50,686 nucleotides of DNA from an uncultured Faecalibacterium sp. Lineage in GTDB: Bacteria; Bacillota; Clostridia; Oscillospirales; Ruminococcaceae. Made by a program: the position numbers and the translations under genes. The notes beneath the pieces were generated by a model. That model was not told the DNA's origin. It did not search any database and worked only from the letters and a program-made list of their open reading frames with translations. Positions 31,870 through 38,983 of the stretch are shown piece after piece; within the stretch, counting starts at the first letter, position 1, and every line of letters starts with the position of its first letter. The stretch is taken from positions 1 to 50,686 of the forward strand of contig CAKSWG010000014.1 in assembly GCA_934511465.1 (NCBI GenBank), written 5' to 3'.

Positions 31870-33087
31870 TTATCCAAACAGGCTTTTTGTATTATGCATA
31901 TATACGGATAGTACTAACCCGACACAGATATACAGCATCAGCACCGAACTGCCGCCTGCGGAGTAGAAGGGCAGGGTGACACCGATCACCGGCAGCACCC
32001 GCAGATTCATGCCCACGTTCACCGCGATCTGTGCCATCAGCGCACCGCCAATGCCGGCACAGATGTAGCTGCCCAGCAGATCCTCGCTGCGCGCGCCGGT
32101 GGCAAAGGTCTTGATCACCAGCGCCAGCAGTGCGCCCAGCACGATGCACAGGCCCACAAAGCCCATGGCGTTGCCTATCCAGCTGAGGATGAAATCGTTG
32201 TGGGCATTGGGCACGCTGTAGTACCGGCCGCTGAACAGCCCGTTGCCAAAGATGCCGCCGGAGCCGATGGCGATCTCGCCGCGCTGCTGCTGGTAGATGA
32301 TGTTTTTCCAAGTGGCCTCGTTGGGGGCCCAGCCGGTGGTGTTCTCCGGGTCGATCACGGCCAGAATGCGGTACCACTGGTAGCCCTTGCCGATCTTATC
32401 GCTGAAAAAGGCGAAGGCTGCGGCCACCGCCATGGCTGCGGCGGAAATGGCGCCGATGATATACTTCCAGCTCAGGCCCGCCGCAAACATCATGCAGCAG
32501 CCAATGATGGCGTAGATGATGGCGGTGCCGTCGTCACCCTGAATGTGGATGATCAGAATGGGCACGGCCAGATGCAGCAGCAGCTTGCCCAGCTCCTTGG
32601 GCTCATTGATGCGGCTGCGTACATTGTTCAGGTGCATGGCAAAGGTAAGGATAAAGCTGATCTTGGCCAGCTCCGTTGGCTGGAAGGTGAAGCCGCCCAG
32701 CTTGTACCATGAGTAGTTGTCGGTATCACCGGCGTTGTAGCCGATGGTCAGCGGGCCAATGGCCACGTTGCGGATGAACAGCGTGGGCAGCACAAGGCCC
32801 CACGTAAGGGCCACATGCACCGGCCACACCTTGACAAGGCTGCGGTAATCGATGCAGGAGAGCAGCAGTGCGATCACGATGCCGATGCCGGCAGCGGCTG
32901 CCTGCACCAGTGCCCGGCGGTAATCGCCGATGCCGGTAATGGCACCGGTGATCTCGTCGGTGGCAAAGCCATTGCCCTGCTTTGCAGCCCATGAGGCCAG
33001 AGCCACCACCGCCATAGCGCTGCTGAAGATGCACAGCAGCAGATAGATCTTATCGGTGCGCTTGAAATATTGTCGAATGCTTTGCAA
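31870..33087 (-). CDS. rodA: FtsW/RodA/SpoVE family (SEDS) peptidoglycan polymerase, RodA-like
   Basis: 405 residues with about 10 transmembrane segments. SEDS signatures: WYKLGGFTFQPTELAKISFILTFA (the conserved Gln-Pro-x-Glu region, about residues 130-150), GDDGTAIIYAI (the D-D-G-T variant of the essential Asp motif), NAHNDFILSWIGNAMGFVG, and the C-terminal NLRVLPVIGVTLPFYSAGGSS. It polymerises lipid II into glycan strands, usually with a class B PBP. I chose a TTG start at 33087 because AAAGGTGGT lies 7 bases upstream; a longer frame to 33150 has no ribosome site and lies over the promoter side. mreBCD/PBP2 are not adjacent, so RodA versus FtsW or SpoVE is a judgement. Confidence 0.88.
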   Translation of the reverse strand: MQSIRQYFKRTDKIYLLLCIFSSAMAVVALASWAAKQGNGFATDEITGAITGIGDYRRALVQAAAAGIGIVIALLLSCIDYRSLVKVWPVHVALTWGLVLPTLFIRNVAIGPLTIGYNAGDTDNYSWYKLGGFTFQPTELAKISFILTFAMHLNNVRSRINEPKELGKLLLHLAVPILIIHIQGDDGTAIIYAIIGCCMMFAAGLSWKYIIGAISAAAMAVAAAFAFFSDKIGKGYQWYRILAVIDPENTTGWAPNEATWKNIIYQQQRGEIAIGSGGIFGNGLFSGRYYSVPNAHNDFILSWIGNAMGFVGLCIVLGALLALVIKTFATGARSEDLLGSYICAGIGGALMAQIAVNVGMNLRVLPVIGVTLPFYSAGGSSVLMLYICVGLVLSVYMHNTKSLFG

Positions 33088-33163
33088 GAAAGCACCACCT
33101 TTCGTGAACAGATGCCTGCCGGGTTTAGCCGCAGCAGCGGGCAACACCAACCCAGTTTACCTT

Positions 33164-33192
33164 ATTATACACAGATGGTGCGGCGTTTGCAA
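33164..33192 (-). promoter_or_regulatory. rodA-type gene promoter
   Basis: On the minus strand TTGCAA, 17-base spacer, TATAAT. Confidence 0.75.
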
Positions 33193-33193
33193 T

Positions 33194-33227
33194 CGGCGGG
33201 ATGTGACAGCTTTGCAAAATCCCGCCG
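33194..33227. promoter_or_regulatory. Inverted repeat between divergent promoters
   Basis: CGGCGGGAT (33194-33202) and ATCCCGCCG (33219-33227) are a perfect 9-bp inverted repeat around 16 bases, located between the rodA-type promoter and the promoter at 33233. A likely operator for both, though a transcribed hairpin cannot be excluded. Confidence 0.5.
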
Positions 33228-33232
33228 GAAGC

Positions 33233-33261
33233 TTGACAAAGCCCGGGCGGCCATCTACAAT
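33233..33261 (+). promoter_or_regulatory. Promoter of the CHAT-like secreted protein gene
   Basis: TTGACA, 17-base spacer, TACAAT; 87 bases before the start codon. Confidence 0.78.
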
Positions 33262-33348
33262 GGGTGCAAGGCGGAGCCGCAGGGTTCTGCCGGCTGGAAA
33301 AGGCGCAGCGCCGCAAAGGCGGAAAGAGTGCGCCCGGAGGAAATGGGA

Positions 33349-34524
33349 ATGGAATATAAGAGATCGCACCGCTTTGTGTGTGCCCTGTGTGCGCTGGCAC
33401 TGGTCCTGACGGCCCTGTTGCCCACGGCGGCGTTTGCCGAGGAACCGGCTGTACCACAGGCTGCGGCCCAGAGCCTGACCGCTGCGGATGTGCGCGAGAT
33501 GCAGCAGGCCGATACCGCCGTCACAGACCTGACAGAAAGTGCCGATTATGCACAGATGAGCGAGGACGAGCGCACCGCAGCCGCTTTGCAGCAGCTGGAC
33601 GCACTGACGGCACAGGGCCTTGTGAAAAACGGCTCGGTGTATGTGGATGCAGAAAACGGCATGGTCAGCTTCAGTTACAGCTGCGGCGCGCTGGGCGGCA
33701 TCCTGCTCACGGACCCGGAGGAGGAAACGGCGGCACCGGAAATGGACCTGCCGCAGCTTACCGCAAGCCTTGCCGAAGAAAACAAGCGTGTGGGCAGCGC
33801 GGCTATCTATTACGCTTTTGACAACACCGTCAACAGCACCCGCTACCCCTATTATGCCTACATGCAGACCTACTGGGACTCGGTGGGCCTGCAGACCGAG
33901 TTGGACACCACCGTCACGGTGTCCGACCTGCGCAAGATGGGCCGGTACGATGTGTGCATCCTCAGCACCCATGGCGCATACTACACCTATGAATACGGCT
34001 GGCTGTTCAAAAAGACGGCCACCGAGCCGCTGCTGCTGCTCACGGAGAGATCGGATTTCTGGAGCGACTTCCGCTACGGGTTCGACCTTTTGACCCACCG
34101 CGTGATCAAGGTGAACGGCATGTATGCGGTGAACGGCAGTTTCTTCCGCAGTGCGTACCGGGGCAACGGCATCGTGCTCAGCGAGACCTGCGAGTTCTAC
34201 GGCAAAAACGGACACTGGAGCAACTCGGTGGCAGACGGTTTACTGGCCGGCGGTGCCAAGGCCGTGATGGGCTACGTGAACAATGTCTATTCTGTCTACT
34301 CCCGCAGTATGCTGTGGGCGACCGTGAACCGGATGATCGAAGGCGAAACGCTGGAGCAGGCGGTGGACTACGCCAAAAGCATCTACGGCAGCGACGATAT
34401 CATCTGGTACAACCAGCAGGGCGGCAGGCGCCCCCATGCGGCAGCGGCGTATGCCGTGCTCAGCGGCAGCCGCAGTGCCATGCTGCCAAACCCCTATACA
34501 GCCGAAGAGGCCGCTGCGGCCTGA
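33349..34524 (+). CDS. Secreted protein with CHAT/gingipain-like (clan CD) His-Cys pair
   Basis: 391 residues with a signal peptide (to about residue 30, ending PTAAFA). Residues ~31-140 are acidic and helical. The C-terminal half resembles a caspase-like fold of the CHAT/C25 type: YDVCILSTHGAYY supplies His208-Gly209 at the end of a hydrophobic strand, and GIVLSETCEFYG supplies Cys281 after another. After the Cys comes SVADGLLAGGAKAVMGYVNNV, then ETLEQAVDYAKSIYG, matching the usual CHAT ending (gene-wide G-A-x-x-V-I-G then A-L-x-x-A). A secreted cysteine peptidase or an inactive relative is likely. Start ATG 33349 has 8-base spacing from GGAGG; ATG 33343 is too close. No named family recognised. 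Confidence 0.72.
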   Translation: MEYKRSHRFVCALCALALVLTALLPTAAFAEEPAVPQAAAQSLTAADVREMQQADTAVTDLTESADYAQMSEDERTAAALQQLDALTAQGLVKNGSVYVDAENGMVSFSYSCGALGGILLTDPEEETAAPEMDLPQLTASLAEENKRVGSAAIYYAFDNTVNSTRYPYYAYMQTYWDSVGLQTELDTTVTVSDLRKMGRYDVCILSTHGAYYTYEYGWLFKKTATEPLLLLTERSDFWSDFRYGFDLLTHRVIKVNGMYAVNGSFFRSAYRGNGIVLSETCEFYGKNGHWSNSVADGLLAGGAKAVMGYVNNVYSVYSRSMLWATVNRMIEGETLEQAVDYAKSIYGSDDIIWYNQQGGRRPHAAAAYAVLSGSRSAMLPNPYTAEEAAAA

Positions 34525-34534
34525 GCAAATGGCA

Positions 34535-34563
34535 TTGCGCTTTTGTGCGAAGTATATTATACT
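34535..34563 (+). promoter_or_regulatory. tsaE-tsaB-rpiB promoter
   Basis: TTGCGC, 17-base spacer, TATACT. Confidence 0.75.
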
Positions 34564-34565
34564 AA

Positions 34566-34593
34566 GGGATGGCAGAGCTCTGCCGTCCCTTTT
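34566..34593 (+). terminator. Terminator of the CHAT-like gene
   Basis: GGGA-T-GGCAGAG / CTCTGCC-G-TCCC and TTTT. It overlaps the predicted start of transcription for tsaE, so it can only act on transcripts arriving from upstream. Confidence 0.75.
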
Positions 34594-34617
34594 GCTTTAT
34601 AAAATGAGGTAAGCTTC

Positions 34618-35043
34618 ATGTCAGAATACATCACCCATTCCCGCGCCGAGACGGTGGCGCTGGGCAAACGCATGGCCGCTGTGCTGGCGCCGGGCGCGCT
34701 GATCGCCTTTACCGGCGGGCTTGGTGCGGGCAAGACCGCCTTCACCGAGGGCCTTGCCGAGGGCCTTGGCTGCACCGACCCGGTGTCCAGCCCCACCTTT
34801 GCCATCGTGAACTACTACCGCGGCCCGCGTCCGCTGGCCCACTTTGACCTGTACCGCATCTCCACCGAGAACGACCTGTGCGCGGCAGGCTTTTACGATT
34901 ATCTGGACGAGGGCGCCATCGTGGCGGCAGAATGGAGCGAAAATTTTGCCGACCTGCTGGCCCCGGAAAACCCCATCCGGGTGGATATCCGGCGGGTGGA
35001 CGAGAATACGCGCAGGATCACCATCGAGGGGGTGCAGGTATGA
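34618..35043 (+). CDS. tsaE: tRNA t6A synthesis ATPase TsaE
   Basis: 141 residues, full length. Walker A is FTGGLGAGKTAF (about residues 31-42), followed by VSSPTFAIVNYY (switch I-like Thr), HFDLYRI and VAAEWSENF (Walker B-like with the conserved Glu/Trp). TsaE hydrolyses ATP to recycle the TsaB-TsaD complex that makes threonylcarbamoyl-A37 in ANN-decoding tRNAs. tsaB overlaps its stop codon (ATGA). tsaD and tsaC are not in the window. Confidence 0.95.
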   Translation: MSEYITHSRAETVALGKRMAAVLAPGALIAFTGGLGAGKTAFTEGLAEGLGCTDPVSSPTFAIVNYYRGPRPLAHFDLYRISTENDLCAAGFYDYLDEGAIVAAEWSENFADLLAPENPIRVDIRRVDENTRRITIEGVQV

Positions 35044-35756
35044 ACATTCTGGCTGTGGATACGGCGGGCAAGACCGCCGGTGTGGCTCTTTTGCAGGATG
35101 ACCGCCTGCTGTACGAGTGCTATCTGGACGCGGGCATGACCCACAGCGAGACCTTGATGCCCATGATCGACACCTGTTTGAAGATGTGCGGCATGACCTG
35201 TGCGGACATCGACCTGTACGGCGTCAACGCCGGGCCCGGCAGCTTTACCGGCCTGCGCATCGGTCTGGCGGCCGTCAAGGGGCTGGCTTTCCCGCGGGAG
35301 ACGCTGTGCGCACCGGTTTCCACGCTGGAAGCATTGGCGGCGGCACACACCGGCGAGGGCACCGTGCTGTGCGCACTGGATGCCCGCCGTGCGCAGGTGT
35401 ACAGCGCCGCGTTTGATCTGGCGGACCACAGCCGCCTGCTGGAGGACGACGCCCGCGCGGTGGCAGATCTGGCCGATTTTGTGGAAAATTGCAAAAAGCC
35501 CCTGTTTTTTGTTGGTGATGGCGCATCTCTGTGCTATAATAAATATGGCAGTGTGCCGGGCGTGCTGCATACGCCGCGGGCCCTTTGCGGCGGGCGTGCC
35601 GCTGCGGTGGCCCTTGTGGCAAAGCAGATGGCCGAGGCCGGGCAGGCTGTTCTGCCGGAAGCGCTGCTGCCGGACTACCACCGCCTGAGTCAGGCCGAGC
35701 GGGAGCGGGCCGAGCGCCTTGCTGCCGAAGCTGCGGCAAACAAAGAAACGGTTTAA
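35040..35756 (+). CDS. tsaB: tRNA t6A synthesis scaffold TsaB
   Basis: 238 residues. ILAVDTAGKTAGVALL at the start and GVNAGPGSFTGLRIGLAAVKGLAFP (split: NAGPGSFTGLRIGL) are the defining TsaB/YeaZ motifs of this degenerate ASKHA fold, which partners TsaD. RAQVYSAAF (about 120) is also characteristic. The C-terminal part continues normally to LLPDYHRLSQAERER. Translational coupling with tsaE by a 4-base overlap. Also known as a dimerisation partner essential in many bacteria. Confidence 0.95.
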   Translation: MNILAVDTAGKTAGVALLQDDRLLYECYLDAGMTHSETLMPMIDTCLKMCGMTCADIDLYGVNAGPGSFTGLRIGLAAVKGLAFPRETLCAPVSTLEALAAAHTGEGTVLCALDARRAQVYSAAFDLADHSRLLEDDARAVADLADFVENCKKPLFFVGDGASLCYNKYGSVPGVLHTPRALCGGRAAAVALVAKQMAEAGQAVLPEALLPDYHRLSQAERERAERLAAEAAANKETV

Positions 35757-35793
35757 GCTCGTGTTTTATGTTACAAGAGAAAGGACGTTTTCC

Positions 35794-36240
35794 ATGGCAA
35801 AACCTATTGCACTGGCCGCTGACCACGGCGGATTTGAACTGAAGGAAGCCGTTAAGGCACACCTGAAAGAACTGGGCCTTGAGTATATCGACTTTGGCAC
35901 CCACAGCACCGACAGCGTGGACTACCCCGATATGGCTGTGCCCGCCTGCGACGCGGTGGTGAGCGGCCAGTGCGAAAAGGCACTGCTGTTCTGCGGCACC
36001 GGCGTGGGCATCAGCATGGCGGCAAACAAGATCAAGGGCATCCGCGCCTGCTGCTGCTCCGACAGCTTCAGCTGCGAGTATACCCGCCGCCACAACGACG
36101 CCAACGCCCTGTGCATGGGCGGCCGCGTGGTGGGTGCAGGTCTGGCCTGCCAGCTGGTGGATATCTTCCTGAATACCGAGTTTGAGGGCGGCCGCCATCA
36201 GCGCCGCATCGACAAGCTGACCGCACTGGAGAACCGCTGA
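35794..36240 (+). CDS. rpiB: Ribose-5-phosphate isomerase B
   Basis: 148 residues. LAADHGGFELKEAVKAHL at the N-terminus, FGTHSTDSVDYPDMA, LLFCGTGVGISMAANK (Cys base plus phosphate loop), CCCSDSFSCEYTRRHNDANAL (conserved His/Asn) and GGRHQRRIDKL. Interconverts ribulose-5-P and ribose-5-P in the pentose phosphate pathway; LacA/LacB-like galactose-6-P isomerases share the fold but lack this exact ending. Start ATG 35794 follows GAAAGGAC. It may be transcribed with tsaE-tsaB. Confidence 0.95.
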   Translation: MAKPIALAADHGGFELKEAVKAHLKELGLEYIDFGTHSTDSVDYPDMAVPACDAVVSGQCEKALLFCGTGVGISMAANKIKGIRACCCSDSFSCEYTRRHNDANALCMGGRVVGAGLACQLVDIFLNTEFEGGRHQRRIDKLTALENR

Positions 36241-36251
36241 TTCTCAGGTTT

Positions 36252-36563
36252 GACGATTGGAATGGCCTCTGTTTCACTCTGGCCATGAATCAAGAAAAAA
36301 ATTTTTTTGAGTTCGCGTTTGTCGCGGCCCCGACGCTTGTCAGGGCAAAGCCCTTCCATCTGCTATCGCAGATCGCTCGCCTGCTTGAAAGACCCACTGG
36401 GGCTTTCATTGCTGCGCAACCGCAGGGCCGCTCCAAACGTATTTTCACAAAAGGGGCCGTAATGGGCAGCTGCATAGAAATACTGCAGTGCAGATGCCGT
36501 TTTTCGTTACGACCCTTCTGCTCATGGCGAAGCGCACGCAGAGCCGTTTCAGAGCGTGATCCC
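36252..36563 (+). repeat. Dispersed element family copy D, with extra internal hairpins
   Basis: Left end GACGATTGGAATGGCC matches the other copies; the right end is its inverted partner (its reverse complement starts GATCACGCTCTGAAACGGCT). The core TTTTCACAAAAGGGGCCG and GATGCCGTTTTTCGT match copies A-C. Its hairpin module is larger: CGTTTG-TC-GCGGCCC near 36317 and GGGCCGC-TC-CAAACG near 36425 close a loop containing further small hairpins (ATCTGC TATC GCAGAT, GAAAG.CCC ACTG GGG.TTTC). Fills the rpiB-upp gap, with no gene seen. Confidence 0.75.
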
Positions 36564-36606
36564 GTACCCGATAGAGTTATCTATTTAAAATAAGGAGCGT
36601 GTTTTT

Positions 36607-37233
36607 ATGACCCCGATGATCGTTGAGCATCCGCTGCTGCAGCACAAGCTGAGCATTCTGCGCAACAAGCAGACCGGTACCAAGGAGTTCCGTGACCTCG
36701 TTGGCGAGATCGCGACCCTGCTGTGCTACGAAGCGACCCGTGACCTGCCTCTGGAAGAGGTGGAGATCGAGACGCCCATCACCATGGCAAAGACCAAGGT
36801 GCTGGCTGGCCGCAAGCTGGCTCTGGTGCCCATCCTGCGCGCAGGCATGGGTATGCTGGACGGTATGCTGACCCTGCTGCCCGCTGCAAAGGTGGGCTTC
36901 ATCGGCCTGTACCGCGACGAAGAGACCCTGCAGCCCGTGGAGTACTTCTGCAAGCTGCCGCAGGACATCGCAGAGCGTGATGTGCTGGTGCTGGACCCCA
37001 TGCTGGCTACCGGCGGCAGCGCCATTGATGCCATTACTCAGATCAAGAAGCACGGCGCAAAGCGCATCAAGTTCATTGGCCTGATCGCAGCTCCGGAAGG
37101 CATCAAGGCTCTGCACGAGGCACACCCTGATGTGGACATCTACCTCGGCGCACAGGACGACCACCTGAACGAGAATGGCTACATCGTGCCCGGTCTGGGC
37201 GATGCAGGCGACCGTATCTACGGCACCAAATAA
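36607..37233 (+). CDS. upp: Uracil phosphoribosyltransferase
   Basis: 208 residues, the standard length. [20 protein letters not shown] at the start, [13 protein letters not shown], the PRPP-binding motif [19 protein letters not shown] (about residues 124-142), [11 protein letters not shown] and the C-terminal [16 protein letters not shown] that recognises uracil. It salvages uracil to UMP in the cytoplasm. Start has AAGGAGCGTGTTTTT. No uracil transporter or pyr genes lie next to it; the upstream gap is filled by repeat D. Confidence 0.97.
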   Translation: MTPMIVEHPLLQHKLSILRNKQTGTKEFRDLVGEIATLLCYEATRDLPLEEVEIETPITMAKTKVLAGRKLALVPILRAGMGMLDGMLTLLPAAKVGFIGLYRDEETLQPVEYFCKLPQDIAERDVLVLDPMLATGGSAIDAITQIKKHGAKRIKFIGLIAAPEGIKALHEAHPDVDIYLGAQDDHLNENGYIVPGLGDAGDRIYGTK

Positions 37234-37257
37234 TCGGAATATCCCAAAGCGCACAAG

Positions 37258-37300
37258 GCGGGCAGTTCTTTGCAAAAGAGCAAAGGCTGCCTGCTTTTTT
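37258..37300 (+). terminator. upp terminator
   Basis: GCGGGCAG-TT-CTTTGC / GCAAAG-G-CTGCCTGC (one G-U pair) with an AAAAGA loop and T7. Confidence 0.88.
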
Positions 37301-37401
37301 TGCGCCGCAAAACAAAAATGTTTGCGCGCGGACACAAAACCTTAAAAAATATTCCGTATAATAAGGGCGTATCCGTAATTTCCACCCGAAAAGGAGATTT
37401 T

Positions 37402-38136
37402 ATGATCCACCGTTTTCTGCGCCGTGTCCGGCAGCTGCTGCTCACGGTGCTGTGTCTTGTGCTGCTGGCAGGTCTGCTTGCCTGCGGCTGGTTCTACTAT
37501 CAGGGCAGACAGCTGTACCAGAGCGCAGCCGCACGGTATCCGGTCAGCACCATGTACGACACCATCCGTGCCCGCACCCACTACGCCGCCTACGATGAGC
37601 TGCCGCAGATCTACATTCAGGCGGTCATCTGCACCGAGGACGAGCACTTTATGACCCACAAGGGCATTGACCCCGGTGCCATTGCCCGGGCCCTGCTGGC
37701 GGACCTGCACACCCGCTCCATGGCCGAGGGTGGCAGCACCCTCACCCAGCAGCTTGCCAAAAACGAGCTTTTCACGCAGGAAAAACATCTGGCCCGCAAG
37801 GCGGCGGAAATGCTGGCGGCGTTCGACATTGAAAAATGCTATTCCAAACAGCAGATCTTTGAAATGTATGCCAACACCATCTATTTTGGCAGCGGCTATT
37901 ACGGCATTGCCGAAGCCGCCGCAGGCTATTTTGACAAAACGCCTGCCCAGCTGACCGAAGCCGAAGCCGTGCTGCTGGCAGGACTGCCGAACGCTCCCTC
38001 CGCCTACGCCAGCAGCCCGGAGCTGGCCCTCAAACGCACCCGGACAGTGCTCAAGCGCATGGTGAAGTGCCGCGTGCTCACCCAGCAGCAGGCCGACGCC
38101 ATTGCCGCCGAAGCAGCAGGACTTTCGATCGGCTAA
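37402..38136 (+). CDS. Monofunctional peptidoglycan glycosyltransferase (GT51)
   Basis: 244 residues: one N-terminal transmembrane segment (about residues 10-31), then a GT51 domain with ICTEDEHFMTHKGID (catalytic Glu, motif 1), GGSTLTQQLAKN (motif 2), KAAEMLAAFDIEKCYSKQQIFEMY (motif 3, RK-x-x-E type) and NTIYFGSGYYGIAEAA (motif 4). It ends soon after the GLPNAPSAY motif, so there is no transpeptidase domain, unlike PBP1a. It polymerises lipid II glycan strands at the outer face of the membrane. Start ATG 37402 has AAAAGGAGATTT; longer frames have no site. A second polymerase of the SEDS type is encoded 4 kb to the left. Confidence 0.92.
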   Translation: MIHRFLRRVRQLLLTVLCLVLLAGLLACGWFYYQGRQLYQSAAARYPVSTMYDTIRARTHYAAYDELPQIYIQAVICTEDEHFMTHKGIDPGAIARALLADLHTRSMAEGGSTLTQQLAKNELFTQEKHLARKAAEMLAAFDIEKCYSKQQIFEMYANTIYFGSGYYGIAEAAAGYFDKTPAQLTEAEAVLLAGLPNAPSAYASSPELALKRTRTVLKRMVKCRVLTQQQADAIAAEAAGLSIG

Positions 38137-38265
38137 AAAAAATAAAATTCCCGCAATAATCCGGGCACCGCAGCCGTATATAAGGCAGAAGCGGCAAAAA
38201 AGCCGCCGCAAACAGTACACAGAATGCGCGGCCGAACAAGGCCGCTTGCAATGGAGGTTTTACTT

Positions 38266-38901
38266 ATGAAGCTGAACAACAAGTTTGTCCGTACTCTCAC
38301 CTGTGCCGCCGTGGTGGTGGGCGCAGCTGCCATGCTCAGCGTGGGTGCCTTTGCCGCCGAGGCGGACATCAACGACCCCACCATTGCCGGTTATCTGCCC
38401 CCGCAGGAACAGATGGTGCAGGACGACATTGCCCTGCACAGCGGTGACGTGGCCGTGGGCGAAAAAGACCCCACCTACGGCGGCTACGGCGCGCCGATGG
38501 GCGACCCTATTCAGGGCAACATCATGCTCATTTCCTCGGACCTGACCACCGCGCAGCCCTCGGATACGTCGGTGGAAAAGAGCGAGGCCCGCTATACCGT
38601 CAAGGGTATCTTTGGCAAGGGCGTGCTGTACACCGCCCGCAAGAATGGCGGCGTGCTCACGCTGGACCTGCCCGAGGATGTGGCTACCTTCCGCACCACC
38701 ATTCAGGATATGCAGACCCTTCTGAATGAGGGCGTGAGCACGCTGGTGCTCACCACCAACAAGACTTCTACCACCCTGAACCTGACTCTGCTGTGTGAGG
38801 GCCAGAAGGCCGGCACCAAGGTGACGCTGCGCCACATGGGCAGCAGTGCCTTCCTGAACGTGGGCCTGCGCAGCCGCCGCGACCTGATCGTTGGCCGCTG
38901 A
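38266..38901 (+). CDS. Secreted protein, unknown function
   Basis: 211 residues with a clear signal peptide (MKLNNKFVRTLTCAAVVVGA, cleavage after VGAFA). The mature part has an Asp/Gly/Pro-rich first section (NDPTIAGYLPPQEQ, DPTYGGYGAPMGD) and a beta-rich C-terminal half ending SAFLNVGLRSRRDLIVGR. No membrane anchor, sorting motif or known domain. Preceded by GGAGG (7-8 bases) and followed by a good terminator. It follows the GT51 gene by 129 bases and might be cell-wall-associated, but this is only positional. Confidence 0.82.
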   Translation: MKLNNKFVRTLTCAAVVVGAAAMLSVGAFAAEADINDPTIAGYLPPQEQMVQDDIALHSGDVAVGEKDPTYGGYGAPMGDPIQGNIMLISSDLTTAQPSDTSVEKSEARYTVKGIFGKGVLYTARKNGGVLTLDLPEDVATFRTTIQDMQTLLNEGVSTLVLTTNKTSTTLNLTLLCEGQKAGTKVTLRHMGSSAFLNVGLRSRRDLIVGR

Positions 38902-38923
38902 GGTACTGGAACAACTGAACAGG

Positions 38924-38956
38924 AAAAGGCGCTGCCCGCAACGGACAGCGCCTTTT
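38924..38956. terminator. Bidirectional terminator
   Basis: AAAAGGCGCTG / CAGCGCCTTTT stem between the secreted protein (plus) and the P1B ATPase gene (minus). Confidence 0.88.
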
Positions 38957-38983
38957 GTTATGCCTTGCGGCGGATATTTTAAA

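Noticed and set aside
34566..34593. Attenuator in the tsaE leader
   Set aside because: The hairpin overlaps the predicted transcription start, so it cannot form in tsaE transcripts made from that promoter; it fits better as the end of the upstream gene.
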